Positions 26,989-35,067 of a stretch of 64,000 nucleotides of DNA are shown piece by piece. The stretch spans positions 1,490,278 to 1,554,277 of the forward strand of contig LT599017.1 of NCBI GenBank assembly GCA_900079765.1, given 5' to 3'. Both the position numbers and the translations under genes were made by a program. The stretch is from an uncultured Eubacteriales bacterium (GTDB taxonomy: Bacteria; Bacillota; Clostridia; Oscillospirales; Oscillospiraceae). The notes under the pieces were generated by a model. The model searched no databases. It was not told the DNA's origin and was given only the letters and a program-made list of their open reading frames with translations. Within the stretch, counting starts at the first letter, position 1, and the number at the start of each line of letters is the position of its first letter.

Positions 26989-27870
26989 ATGATGATTGGA
27001 TTAACTCTGCTGCTGATTGCCGCGCTGCTGTTCCTTGGTTTGAAAACCGTCTGTGGCACGGTAGACGGGCGCTCTTTCGCCGGACGTAGGACGCTCAAAA
27101 AAATAGCCAAGTGGCAAAAGGAGCGGCTTAATCCGTGGGCGGTCTTTCCTCTCAAACAACTGCTTGCCATTGCATCCCGGCTCGTCTATGTGGACGAAAC
27201 CGCCGGGGTGAAGCTCGGCAGGGACTTGGAAAAGGTCGGGATTCCCATCACGCCGAAGGTCTACACGGCCCGGAAATACCTGACCGTGTTTGCCGGGATT
27301 GGACTGACGGCGGTATGCCTGATCCTCCGCTTTTACTTCGGCGTGTTCGTCGCTCTGCTTGTAACGGTATTCGCCCTGATGAAGCAGCGCGACGCGCTGA
27401 ATGAGAAAATCCGCAAAAAGGAGCTGGCTATCTCACAGGAAATGCCGCGCTTTGTTCGGACACTCTGCCGAAGCCTGCAATCTGACCGCGATCTTGTCAG
27501 CGTTATCGGCTCGTATCGGAAGATTGCGGGGCCGGAGCTTGGCGGTGAGCTGGATATCCTGCTTGCCGAAATGCAGTCCGGCAATGTCCAGAGCGCCCTT
27601 GTCCACTTTGAAAACCGTATTGGTTCGACGGAGGCGTTTCGGCTCTGCGGTGCGCTCCGAGATATGAGCCTCGGCATCGATCAGACCGCGACGCTCTCCT
27701 ACATGGCCGATGATATGGCACGTTCGGCCAAAGAGAACATCAAAAGAGAGCTTTCACTAAGGCCGGGGAAAATGCGCCGGACGTATTATCCGGCCATCGG
27801 CGTCTGTATCGCCATGATTCTGTATGTCCTCGTCGTGTACGTTATCCATAATCTCAACAATATTGTGTAA
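26989..27870 (+). CDS. TadC-like pilus assembly membrane protein
   Basis: A 293-aa T2SSF-family membrane protein with an N-terminal TM helix (ALLFLGLKTV), a central TM pair (about 105-135), a cytoplasmic helical domain (FVRTLCRSLQSDRDLVSVIG) and a C-terminal TM helix (IGVCIAMILYVLVVYVI). GGGGGCGGGG provides the RBS. It pairs with the upstream TadB-like protein as the two-component platform of a Tad pilus. Confidence 0.82.
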   Translation: MMIGLTLLLIAALLFLGLKTVCGTVDGRSFAGRRTLKKIAKWQKERLNPWAVFPLKQLLAIASRLVYVDETAGVKLGRDLEKVGIPITPKVYTARKYLTVFAGIGLTAVCLILRFYFGVFVALLVTVFALMKQRDALNEKIRKKELAISQEMPRFVRTLCRSLQSDRDLVSVIGSYRKIAGPELGGELDILLAEMQSGNVQSALVHFENRIGSTEAFRLCGALRDMSLGIDQTATLSYMADDMARSAKENIKRELSLRPGKMRRTYYPAIGVCIAMILYVLVVYVIHNLNNIV

Positions 27871-27884
27871 AGGAGAAAATCAAT

Positions 27885-28112
27885 ATGAAAAAGTTACTCC
27901 AGTCCATCAAAGCGAAAGTAAGGACCCTCGGCATTAAGACGGCGACTGCCTTGACCGACACAAGGGGCGATCTTGCCACCAACACAATTGGCGGCATCAT
28001 CGTCGGCGTGGTCATCGTCGGACTGCTGATTATCGCCATCAACAAGTTCTTTCCTGGCTTTTTCAGCGACATGTTCGGCAAAATGTCAGATAAGCTCAAC
28101 GGCAACTGGTAA
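27885..28112 (+). CDS. Flp-like pilin or DUF6133-like small membrane protein
   Basis: A 75-aa protein with a basic N-terminal half, one strong hydrophobic helix (IGGIIVGVVIVGLLIIAIN, about residues 40-58) and a short amphipathic tail. Position directly after TadC and before TadE-like proteins suggests the major pilin. The canonical Flp motif (G followed by E/Y at +5/+6) is not obvious; the sequence is closer to the short DUF6133-type proteins seen in ICE-borne Tad clusters. Strong RBS AAAGGAG. Confidence 0.65.
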   Translation: MKKLLQSIKAKVRTLGIKTATALTDTRGDLATNTIGGIIVGVVIVGLLIIAINKFFPGFFSDMFGKMSDKLNGNW

Positions 28113-28125
28113 AGGAGGGCGCGGT

Positions 28126-28563
28126 ATGGCGGTTTTGAAACGGCTTCGATGCCTGCTGCGAGAGAAAAAGGGCGACGAGGCGGTTTCCTTTCTCATGACA
28201 ACCGCCATGCTCGTTCTGATCTTCGCCGTGCTGGTATCGGCTATGATCTACATCATGCAATACTACAACGCAAGTTATATGTGCCGCCGCGTGGTACGCA
28301 GCATCGAAATCACGGGCGTCTACGACGAGGCAGAAACCCGGAACATTGTGGCGCAGATGGAAAGCGCAGACTTGAAAAACGTCAATGTTCAGGTGGATGC
28401 TGCGTACTACAGCGGCAGGAAAATCCAGCTACGGCAGACCTTTAGCGTAACTCTGACAGGCAGCTACCGCATCACCATTCTGACGCTCGGCGGGAACCCC
28501 GTTGCGCTTGACTTGCCGATCAAGGTCAAGGTGGCCGGAATGAGCGAGGTATACTGGAAATGA
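28126..28563 (+). CDS. TadE/DUF4320-like pseudopilin
   Basis: A 145-aa protein with a short cytoplasmic N-terminus, one TM helix (MLVLIFAVLVSAMIYIM, residues about 28-45) and an extracellular alpha/beta domain ending in VAGMSEVYWK. The EAVSF segment just before the helix resembles the E/F processing region of TadE-type pseudopilins and of DUF4320 proteins. Its stop overlaps the next start (ATGA), so the two products are probably coupled. Confidence 0.7.
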   Translation: MAVLKRLRCLLREKKGDEAVSFLMTTAMLVLIFAVLVSAMIYIMQYYNASYMCRRVVRSIEITGVYDEAETRNIVAQMESADLKNVNVQVDAAYYSGRKIQLRQTFSVTLTGSYRITILTLGGNPVALDLPIKVKVAGMSEVYWK

Positions 28564-28988
28564 AAGAGCTGTTGAAAGACAGGGCCGGGAGTATCCCGAT
28601 TATTTTTATTGGCTTGGTGTTCTTCCTGCTGCTGATTGCTTTTCTCATTATGGAAATGGGGGCCGTCTACGAAAATTACTACGACGCAGAAACTGTTCTT
28701 CAAAGAAGCTGCAACAGCGCGGTTGAGAAAAACATGCTGGATGCTTACCGGGCCGACAACATTCTGCGGCTGGACGTATCGGCGGCAAAATCGGATTTTT
28801 ACAGCTTTCTTTCCTCCGATATGCCGGACAAATACACGGTGACGATAGGTTCCATCACAGGCTCGGCAACGCCCCCGGCCCTGACCGTCACGGGGACGGT
28901 TACGTTCTCAACGCTCTTTGGACAGTACGGCTTCGACGACCTTTCCTTCAATTTCACCGTACAGTCCACCAACTACAGGACGGAGTAA
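28560..28988 (+). CDS. Second TadE-like small membrane protein
   Basis: A 142-aa protein. A short basic N-terminus (MKELLKDRAGSIPI) precedes a TM helix (IIFIGLVFFLLLIAFLIMEM) and a soluble extracellular domain. The topology matches minor pseudopilins, and the GSIPI/ME region could be a prepilin processing site. It lies between the DUF4320-like gene and the prepilin peptidase. Confidence 0.62.
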   Translation: MKELLKDRAGSIPIIFIGLVFFLLLIAFLIMEMGAVYENYYDAETVLQRSCNSAVEKNMLDAYRADNILRLDVSAAKSDFYSFLSSDMPDKYTVTIGSITGSATPPALTVTGTVTFSTLFGQYGFDDLSFNFTVQSTNYRTE

Positions 28989-28992
28989 GGCC

Positions 28993-29412
28993 ATGATGAA
29001 CTATATTTCCATCCTGATAACCGCCGCCGCGCTGATTTACGGCGGCGTTGTGGATTTCAGACGACGGGAGATACCGAATACAGTCCCCATTGTTCTGCTT
29101 TCTTTGGCAGCCTTTTCCTTTCCGACTTTTTGGCGTATAATGGGGCTAATCATCCCCGCCGCGCTTCTGCTTGCGGCGGCAAAGCTCACAAAAAGCGAAG
29201 TCCCCGGAGGGGATTTCAAACTGATCTGCGCACTTGGTTTCGCCTGCGGTCTGCCGGAGCTTTCGGCAATCATCGTTCTCTCCGCACTCGGCGCTATGGC
29301 CTATGGCTTTATCCGGCGTCTGCCGCTAAAGCGTCACATTCCTTTATGCGCCTACGTCGCCCCCACGTACCTCGCCCTCCATCTGACCGCGTTTGCGCTG
29401 GGATGGAGGTGA
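28993..29412 (+). CDS. A24-family prepilin peptidase
   Basis: A 139-aa membrane aspartyl protease that cleaves prepilin leader peptides. The two catalytic Asp motifs are visible: GGVVDFRRREIPN (residues about 17-29) and GGDFKL (about 76-81). It has about four hydrophobic segments and lacks the N-methyltransferase domain, as in TadV/CpaA. The start is taken at ATG 28993, just after the preceding stop; ATG 28996 is equivalent. It completes a minimal Tad-like set in this operon. Confidence 0.88.
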   Translation: MMNYISILITAAALIYGGVVDFRRREIPNTVPIVLLSLAAFSFPTFWRIMGLIIPAALLLAAAKLTKSEVPGGDFKLICALGFACGLPELSAIIVLSALGAMAYGFIRRLPLKRHIPLCAYVAPTYLALHLTAFALGWR

Positions 29413-29479
29413 GAGCAATGTAATTACAAAATTGAAGCGATTCCACCCATACCACACTAAAACGAAGGAGGTTCACACG

Positions 29480-30042
29480 ATGAAAAAAAGACTTGCGCTG
29501 CTGCTTGCCGGTGCTATTATGGTCAGTGCCTTTTGCATGACGGGCGCGGCGGCAGCAGGCACAACCGACACGGCATCAGGAAGCATCGGTTCCAATGTCC
29601 TCACCGTGAAATACAACGGCGAGGCGGTTGCTTTCCCTGATGCGCAGCCCTTTGTGGATGAAAACAGCCGGACGCTCATTCCCGTCCGCTTTGTGGCACC
29701 TATGTTTATGGTGAGCAGCCCGACCTCGATTTTGCCAAGCTGATTCTTGCCGAAGCCTATGGCGTAGAGGATGAGCTGAACGCACGAGGAAAGGCAACCG
29801 TATCCCTGAGAACAGACCTTTCATGTGTATATTCCTCAAGGCACAGTACCGACGCAAGCACCTATGTGCGCGGTGTGCTGACGGTCACAATCCCCGAAAA
29901 CGCGGACATTGCCTGGATCAAAAGCAACTATGATTTCATTTCCAGTCCCAACGCCGGGGAAACCCGAGAGATTGATGTGGAAATCCGTATAAGCACATTT
30001 ACATCGGACGTTTATTGGAGCGAAATGACCGCTTTGAAATAA
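29480..30042 (+). pseudogene. Disrupted copper-amine-oxidase-N-domain (stalk-type) protein
   Basis: RBS AAGGAGG and ATG 29480 start a signal peptide (MKKRLALLLAGAIMVSAFCM) followed by the first half of a copper amine oxidase N-terminal-type domain (VKYNGEAVAFPDAQPF then SRTLIPVRFVA). Right after RFVA the frame runs into a stop (29741-29743). A different frame is open from about 29699 to TAA 30040-30042 (GTYVYGEQPDLDFAKLILAE, then DVYWSEMTALK) with normal codon use and no start. The simplest reading is an internal deletion joining the N- and C-terminal parts out of frame. Such stalk-domain proteins commonly end ICE-borne Tad clusters. Confidence 0.72.
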
Positions 30043-30061
30043 GAGAAAGGATAACCTTATT

Positions 30062-31057
30062 ATGAAAAAACTCAAAAACTGCATATCTGTTTTACTGGCA
30101 GCCGTTATAATGACGGCTGCTTTTTGCACTCCGGCACTGGCGGTTGTATCAACACATGATTCAAAGCATCTATCCTCCAGCAAGCAGGAAAAAATTTCTG
30201 GGTATACAAAGGATTATGAAAATGCCAAAGCCAGAGGCGATCAGGCTGGAATGGATAAAGCCCATAAGAATGCGGAAAATGTACGCGCCACAAAGAACTA
30301 TTCCGGTGGCGCGGACGGCTCTGAATACCATCCCTGGAACAGCGGCGGCGGAAATTCCGGCGGTGGTGGAGGCGGCGGAGGCGGCGGGGGCTATCATTAT
30401 GAGCCTCCCGCACCTGTGACTTACGCCATAACCGCTACAGCCGGGACGGGCGGCAGCATCAGTCCCAGCGGTTCAACCTCAGTAACGGAGGGCAACAACA
30501 AAACCTACACTATTACAGCAAACTCCGGGTATAAAATCGCAGACGTTAAAGTGGATGGCTCCTCAATCGGCGCGGCATCCACTTATACGTTCAGCAATGT
30601 AACCTCGGGCCATACCATCAGCGCAACCTTTGCCTCCGCAGCCTCTCTCAGTCCGGGAAATGCAACAATTAGTGACGGCGGCTCCGGGACGCTCAAATCG
30701 GGCGTAACCAAATCCGGGTATGGGATAACCGCAAGCCTGCCCGTTACGACCTCCTACGTCAGCGGAACAACCGTTACGGCAAGCTATAACTTCACTTCTG
30801 CCAAAACCGTTTCGCTGGAAAGCGTCGGCGGCACATGGCAGTTCCCTGTAAGCGGCTCCAGCGTTACAGGAGCCAGAAAAATCTACATCCCCGTGGAAAC
30901 CAAGGACGGCACATATACGATCACCTTTACCGTAAAGGCGCTCGACCCTCAGGCTACGGCGCTGACCGGCTCCAACGTCTATCTGACCTCAACGAAAAGC
31001 GTTACCGTCACCATCAAAGGCAACATGTATTCCGACGATTTTACGGGCAATTCCTGA
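30062..31057 (+). CDS. Secreted Gly-rich protein with bacterial-repeat (InlB-like) domain
   Basis: A 331-aa exported protein. The signal peptide is MKKLKNCISVLLAAVIMTAA to about residue 29 (cleavage after ALA). A short charged region (about 30-85) is followed by a poly-Gly tract (about residues 95-113), a PF18998-type bacterial-repeat domain (AITATAGTGGSISPSGST to HTISATFA, about 122-192) and a beta-rich C-terminal domain. There is no SLH or LPXTG anchor. Located behind the pilus genes, it may be a pilus-associated or released surface protein (inference). Confidence 0.75.
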   Translation: MKKLKNCISVLLAAVIMTAAFCTPALAVVSTHDSKHLSSSKQEKISGYTKDYENAKARGDQAGMDKAHKNAENVRATKNYSGGADGSEYHPWNSGGGNSGGGGGGGGGGGYHYEPPAPVTYAITATAGTGGSISPSGSTSVTEGNNKTYTITANSGYKIADVKVDGSSIGAASTYTFSNVTSGHTISATFASAASLSPGNATISDGGSGTLKSGVTKSGYGITASLPVTTSYVSGTTVTASYNFTSAKTVSLESVGGTWQFPVSGSSVTGARKIYIPVETKDGTYTITFTVKALDPQATALTGSNVYLTSTKSVTVTIKGNMYSDDFTGNS

Positions 31058-31094
31058 TACGGCAGTAAGTAACAAGTTTCCCATACGGCGATTG

Positions 31095-31131
31095 GGCGGC
31101 AGACTAAAAAAGTCTGCCGCCTTTCGCTTTT
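31095..31131 (+). terminator. Terminator ending the Tad-like unit
   Basis: Perfect 11-bp stem GGCGGCAGACT/AGTCTGCCGCC with loop AAAAA, followed by TTTCGCTTTT. Confidence 0.88.
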
Positions 31132-31153
31132 ACTTAGAGTGAGGAGGGCCTTT

Positions 31154-31519
31154 ATGAACAGGAAAATCAGATGCGGCGATATGTTTTATGCCGACCTGAC
31201 GCCAGGTGTCGGTTCCGAGCAGAGTGGCTACCGCCCCGTACTTATTATACAGAATGACACCGGCAATAGGCACAGCAACACGGTAATCGCCGCCATAATC
31301 ACCAGCCGGATTTTCACCAAGACAAAGCTGCCCACCCACGCTCCCATTAAGGCGCAGCAAGGGCTTGGGCATGATTCACTCGTCCTGTTAGAGCAGATAC
31401 GGACGATTGATAAAATGCGTCTGAAGGAATATATCGGGACGCTGGACAGCGGGGCTATAAGTCGTGTTGATAAGGCCCTGGCGGTCAGCGTGGGGCTGAA
31501 AGGAAGAGATTTAATATGA
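31154..31519 (+). CDS. MazF/PemK-like toxin
   Basis: A 121-aa protein starting at ATG 31154, 7 nt after GAGGAGGG; an upstream in-frame start at 31139 has no RBS. It is a likely ribosome-independent mRNA endoribonuclease of the MazF/PemK fold: GDMFYADLTPGVGSEQSGYR near the N-terminus (the conserved G-S-E-Q-x-G-x-R-P core), PVLIIQND, and the later conserved TSRIF and LEQIRTID. No antitoxin gene precedes it. The overlapping downstream HTH gene (ATGA) might fill that role or be an excisionase. Confidence 0.88.
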   Translation: MNRKIRCGDMFYADLTPGVGSEQSGYRPVLIIQNDTGNRHSNTVIAAIITSRIFTKTKLPTHAPIKAQQGLGHDSLVLLEQIRTIDKMRLKEYIGTLDSGAISRVDKALAVSVGLKGRDLI

Positions 31520-31746
31520 CCGGACGATTATCGCAGGAAAAAGCCTACCGAATCATGCTGCGAGGATACCCCGATGTCTTGGATATGAAACAGATGTGTG
31601 AAATACTCGGTATCAGTCTAAAAACCGGGTATGTCCTGATACAAGAAAATAAGATTGAGTGTTTGAAAGTTGGGCGTTCTTATAGAATCCCCAAGCCTTT
31701 TCTATTGAGCTATTTACGGTTTGATACCGTCAATAAGGAAACGTAA
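31516..31746 (+). CDS. Excisionase-like HTH protein
   Basis: A 76-aa protein with a MerR/HTH_17-type winged helix: DMKQMCEILGISLKTGYVLI then KVGRSYRIPK, the classic excisionase-family pattern. It overlaps the MazF-like stop by four bases and lies directly upstream of the integrase, the normal place for a recombination directionality factor. Confidence 0.8.
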   Translation: MTGRLSQEKAYRIMLRGYPDVLDMKQMCEILGISLKTGYVLIQENKIECLKVGRSYRIPKPFLLSYLRFDTVNKET

Positions 31747-31835
31747 CAACATCGTACATTTTGATATTCCCATTTGCCATGATAAACTTAGGCTGTCAAC
31801 AGCAAGCGGTGAGTATCCTTGAAAGGAGGAGCATA

Positions 31836-33188
31836 ATGGAACTCGCCAAAATGCTTAAAATGGTCAGGCTGACCGAAGAAGAATTGATCGGCGGCTTTGT
31901 AACTATGAAAAAGAACCTCTATTACATCGTCCTTAACCGTAAAGACGATGACGGCAAGCTCAGGCCGCTTTGGATTTCCACGGAGCTGGAAGCTACCAAA
32001 CAAAACAGAGAAGAAGCGGAAAGTAAATGCCTGTCGGAAAGAATCCGATACTCGGTAGACTTGAAAAATGGCATAGTCGAAATACCTGTCGCTAAAGGCT
32101 CAAAAACTGCTGCAAAAAAAGCAAAAGCCGATGCCTCTGTGGAACAACCTCAAAATCCGTTGTTTGCGGATTTGCTGAATGAGTGGATTGCCTTTCGCCA
32201 CCCGAGTAATATCGTGATTGGCGAGGATTTCAACTTTGATAGGCAAATCAAGCTCAACACATGGGCTGGTTATGCGGATAACGTCAAGCGCAACCTGTAT
32301 CCGACTTTTATGGCCTACGGCTGCACGGTGCAGGATGTCACAGTAGAGTTGCTGAAAGGGTTTTACTCCAACCGTCTTAAAAACGGCCTAAAGAAAGCCT
32401 CTGTTGCAAAGGACTACACGCTCATCAATCAGGCACTAAATTACGCCATCAGCCGGAAGATGATTGATGTAAACCCCAACAGCGCAATTACCCTGCACAA
32501 GATTGAAAAGTATAACGCAGCCACGCTGAACGCCGAGCAAATGCAGCAATACCTTGAGTTTATTCAAGGGGACATCATTGAGATAGCAATACTCCTTGGA
32601 GGCTTTTATGGTATGCGCCGCAGCGAGTGTTTGGGAACACGGGAATCACAGTTTGATTTTCGGCACAGTTTTTTTCGGGCAAACCACACGGTTACGAAAG
32701 CAGTCATCGATGGGAAAAAGCTGTATCTCCCCTCCGATAAGTTAAAAACTGATTTGAGTAACCGCACCTATCCCCTTATCCCGTATGTAGAAGAACGGGT
32801 GAAAGCAAGGATCGCAGAAAACAAAGACCTGCGGGAACTTTGTGGAAACTCATACAATTGGGAATGGCTTGGCTATATCTGCGTTCACCAGTTAGGGGAA
32901 ATCATTGACCCAGATTATATCACAAGCAGACACAACACCTTACTGAAAAACGCGGGACTGCCCCATGTGAGGTTTCACGATCTCCGGCACTCCTGCGTTG
33001 GGCTGATGATGGCAAACGAGGTTCCTATGGAGCGTGTCCGTGATTGGGTAGGACATAGTGACATCCGCACGACGGTTAACACCTATGGCCACTTGGAATA
33101 TCACTCCAAGAAACAGACAGCGGAGATTATCGGGAACTCATTGACAGGAAAACTCGTGGAGAGAGAGGCTGTATCATCCGGCGGATAG
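31836..33188 (+). CDS. Tyrosine recombinase (site-specific integrase)
   Basis: A 450-aa protein starting at ATG 31836 (RBS AAAGGAGGA). It has an N-terminal arm-type region, a SAM-like core-binding domain (about 115-225) and a catalytic domain: Arg in YGMRRSE (about 260), HDLRHS (His and Arg, about 380), WVGHSD (about 404) and the nucleophile Tyr in NTYGHL (about 414). All catalytic residues are present, so it is probably active. It lies about 140 nt from a tRNA-Ser(CGA) 3' fragment, its likely attachment site. Confidence 0.93.
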   Translation: MELAKMLKMVRLTEEELIGGFVTMKKNLYYIVLNRKDDDGKLRPLWISTELEATKQNREEAESKCLSERIRYSVDLKNGIVEIPVAKGSKTAAKKAKADASVEQPQNPLFADLLNEWIAFRHPSNIVIGEDFNFDRQIKLNTWAGYADNVKRNLYPTFMAYGCTVQDVTVELLKGFYSNRLKNGLKKASVAKDYTLINQALNYAISRKMIDVNPNSAITLHKIEKYNAATLNAEQMQQYLEFIQGDIIEIAILLGGFYGMRRSECLGTRESQFDFRHSFFRANHTVTKAVIDGKKLYLPSDKLKTDLSNRTYPLIPYVEERVKARIAENKDLRELCGNSYNWEWLGYICVHQLGEIIDPDYITSRHNTLLKNAGLPHVRFHDLRHSCVGLMMANEVPMERVRDWVGHSDIRTTVNTYGHLEYHSKKQTAEIIGNSLTGKLVEREAVSSGG

Positions 33189-33199
33189 AACTTATAGCT

Positions 33200-33226
33200 T
33201 AAAAAGCCTGTAAATAGGCGGTTTTT
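33200..33226 (+). terminator. Weak terminator after the integrase
   Basis: AAAAAGCCT, loop GTAAAT, AGGCGGTTTTT: a short GC core with flanking A/T runs. Confidence 0.45.
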
Positions 33227-33280
33227 AGAAAGGGGGGATAGAACCATGCACGGAGCAAGCGAAAAAACAACACTGCTCAA

Positions 33281-33318
33281 AAAGGGCGAAAGCCTGCAAT
33301 CCCTTGAGATTGCAGGCT
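33281..33318 (-). terminator. Hairpin beside the tRNA fragment, probable tRNA terminator
   Basis: A 10-bp perfect stem GCCTGCAATC/GATTGCAGGC (33292-33301 with 33308-33317). Read on the minus strand it follows the tRNA 3' end by about 7 nt and leads to CTTTTT, as expected for the transcription terminator of the tRNA gene. Confidence 0.65.
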
Positions 33319-33324
33319 TCCAGA

Positions 33325-33381
33325 TGGCGGAGAGGGAGGGATTCGAACCCTCGTGCGCTTGCGCGCAAACTGATTTCGAGT
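33325..33381 (-). tRNA. 3' fragment of tRNA-Ser(CGA), probable att core
   Basis: The minus strand reads from the anticodon loop CTCGAAA (anticodon CGA) through a serine-type variable arm (TGCGC, GCAA, GCGCA), the T-arm GAGGGTTCGAATCCCTC and the acceptor 3' strand CCTCTCCGCCA. The 5' half (acceptor 5' strand, D-arm) is missing: upstream sequence does not match a tRNA. This is the usual product of integration at a tRNA 3' end. No second copy is in the window. Confidence 0.82.
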
Positions 33382-33635
33382 GAACCCGCCGATCTGGAAG
33401 ATAGCTCCCTTTAGCGGAAAATAGAATAACTTAAAAACCCTTGAAATCATGCGATTCCGAACAACTTTTTGATTTTCCTTGAACTTATCGGGGGTTCGAG
33501 TTAAGTCCCAAAAAGAGCTGTTTTTTTCCGTTTTGGATAGAACTCGGATAGAACTCACGAAGTGTCTATCCCTCACATCATACAAAACTGTTTTCACTGC
33601 TTGCTGTTGACAATACATGAAAGCGAGGAAAGCAG

Positions 33636-34214
33636 ATGAACATTAGTGACTTTATCCGTTCCGAGAGCGAACGCTACCCGGAGCATATAACCCAAAAAGA
33701 AATGGCGGCTCTGCTGGGCATTTGTAAATCCAAAGCCTATGCTATTCAAAGGCAAGGACATATTTCCTTTGAGTATGCCAACACAGACGAAGGACGCAGG
33801 CAACAGATAAAAACAGCCGATATATTGCGGTATCAATATGAACAAATGCGCTTCAATAGCGGGGATGAAGAGTTTGCCTCCCTGCTGCGACTTTATTTTG
33901 AAAAACAGCTAAGGCCATACCCGCAATTACTATTTGTTGCCGATGTGCGGCGGTTCACAGGCTATGCGAAAACCACTGTAAACAACTGGATTGACCGAAA
34001 ATTGCTAAAAGCACTCTGCTATAAAAAGCAAAGAATTAAATCTCCTCAGCTCGGTAAAGGAACAATCATAACAAAAGAAGCATTTATCGCTTTTCTGACA
34101 AGTCCATATTATCGGGGTATCCGGCGTAAATCTACATTACATAAAGAGCAGGCGAAAGACTGCGAAACGCTCTTTACGTCTCTGTTGGCAAAGCGGGGTG
34201 TTGCAAATGGCTGA
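33636..34214 (+). CDS. Small protein with two HTH-like segments
   Basis: A 192-aa protein (RBS GCGAGGAAAG). An HTH is visible near the N-terminus (ITQKEMAALLGICKSKAYAI) and a second in the C-terminal half (ADVRRFTGYAKTTVNNWI), both like the DNA-binding motifs of excisionase-type proteins. It overlaps the next gene, which has a similar pattern. Probably a mobile-element regulatory or directionality protein; no family name is certain. Confidence 0.6.
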   Translation: MNISDFIRSESERYPEHITQKEMAALLGICKSKAYAIQRQGHISFEYANTDEGRRQQIKTADILRYQYEQMRFNSGDEEFASLLRLYFEKQLRPYPQLLFVADVRRFTGYAKTTVNNWIDRKLLKALCYKKQRIKSPQLGKGTIITKEAFIAFLTSPYYRGIRRKSTLHKEQAKDCETLFTSLLAKRGVANG

Positions 34215-34755
34215 TTACAGCTTTTTGGCAAAGGAATACCCTAAAACGGTGAGCAAAGACCAGTTTTATCGGATGTGCCATATCAGCAAAAATACCGCGA
34301 AATATTACCTCGATAACGGCTTCATTCCTTGTGTTGATACGGGAAAAAAGACACGTCGGTATACCATTAAAACAAAAGACATTATTGCGTTTTTGGAGGA
34401 CAGGGATGCGAATCCGTCAAAATACTATCTGCCACAGCATTTTAATAATCCGTTTTTGCCGAGAGAACAGCGACGGTATAAAAAAGCGCCACATAACGGA
34501 CGATACAAGGATTGCTATAAGCTCAAATCAATCCGCGAAGTCCCCGAATATCAAAAATATTTGAGCCAACAATTTAAGGAATACCCAGATATGATGACCA
34601 CACAGCAGCTACGGCAGCTTACAGGCCATTCAATCGCTGTCATCATCTCATGGTGCAAGGACCAAAAAGTGCGTTTTATCGTTCAAGGGGCTATGTATCG
34701 CGTACAGAAACAAAGTGTTATCAGCTATCTGTATGCGCGCGAAATGCAAAGCTGA
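34207..34755 (+). CDS. Second HTH-like protein, related to the upstream gene
   Basis: A 182-aa protein starting at ATG 34207, inside the stop region of the preceding gene (a GTG at 34198 is an alternative). The N-terminal HTH is VSKDQFYRMCHISKNTAKYY followed by RYTIKTKDIIAFLED, an excisionase/MerR-like wing. A second HTH-like stretch (MTTQQLRQLTGHSIAVIISW) is C-terminal. The same two-part layout as the upstream protein suggests tandem duplication and divergence. Confidence 0.6.
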   Translation: MADYSFLAKEYPKTVSKDQFYRMCHISKNTAKYYLDNGFIPCVDTGKKTRRYTIKTKDIIAFLEDRDANPSKYYLPQHFNNPFLPREQRRYKKAPHNGRYKDCYKLKSIREVPEYQKYLSQQFKEYPDMMTTQQLRQLTGHSIAVIISWCKDQKVRFIVQGAMYRVQKQSVISYLYAREMQS

Positions 34756-35067
34756 GGATATCGGGGTATTCTAACAGATAGCACGAACAAGGATAACCTG
34801 TTAGTGCCTTTGAATGCCATTCAAGCGCCTCTGAGTCTTGGGGTGGTTTACGTATAGCTGGCGCTCCAAAAACATATGCTTTGATTGTCTGCGATATAAT
34901 TGTGGCACAGGCTTTTCGCATTTTTCAGTCTGCCTCATACCCATACTATTAGAACACAACGGCGTAGCGCTGGGACGTTGGTAAAGTTACAATACAAACA
35001 AATATGGGCTCCTGCTTAAAAGCAGAAGCCCATATTCCGTGGTTATTTAATGATCTCCGGTGTGATT
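34756..35067. other. Intergenic region between convergent genes
   Basis: No gene is supported here. The only clear element is the terminator of the minus-strand SLH gene at 35001-35036. Confidence 0.6.
35001..35036 (-). terminator. Terminator of the minus-strand SLH gene
   Basis: AATATGGGCT pairs with AGCCCATATT, and the inner TGCTT with AAGCA, around a small loop; the minus strand then reads TGTTTGT. It lies 31 nt beyond the SLH stop. Confidence 0.75.

Noticed and set aside
33246-33383. ORF reading MAEREGFEPS near its centre
   Set aside because: It is the antisense of the tRNA-Ser 3' end, a well-known spurious translation, although an RBS-like GGGGGG precedes its ATG.
34721-34921. 66-codon minus-strand ORF
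   Set aside because: No RBS, overlaps the end of the HTH gene, no family resemblance.
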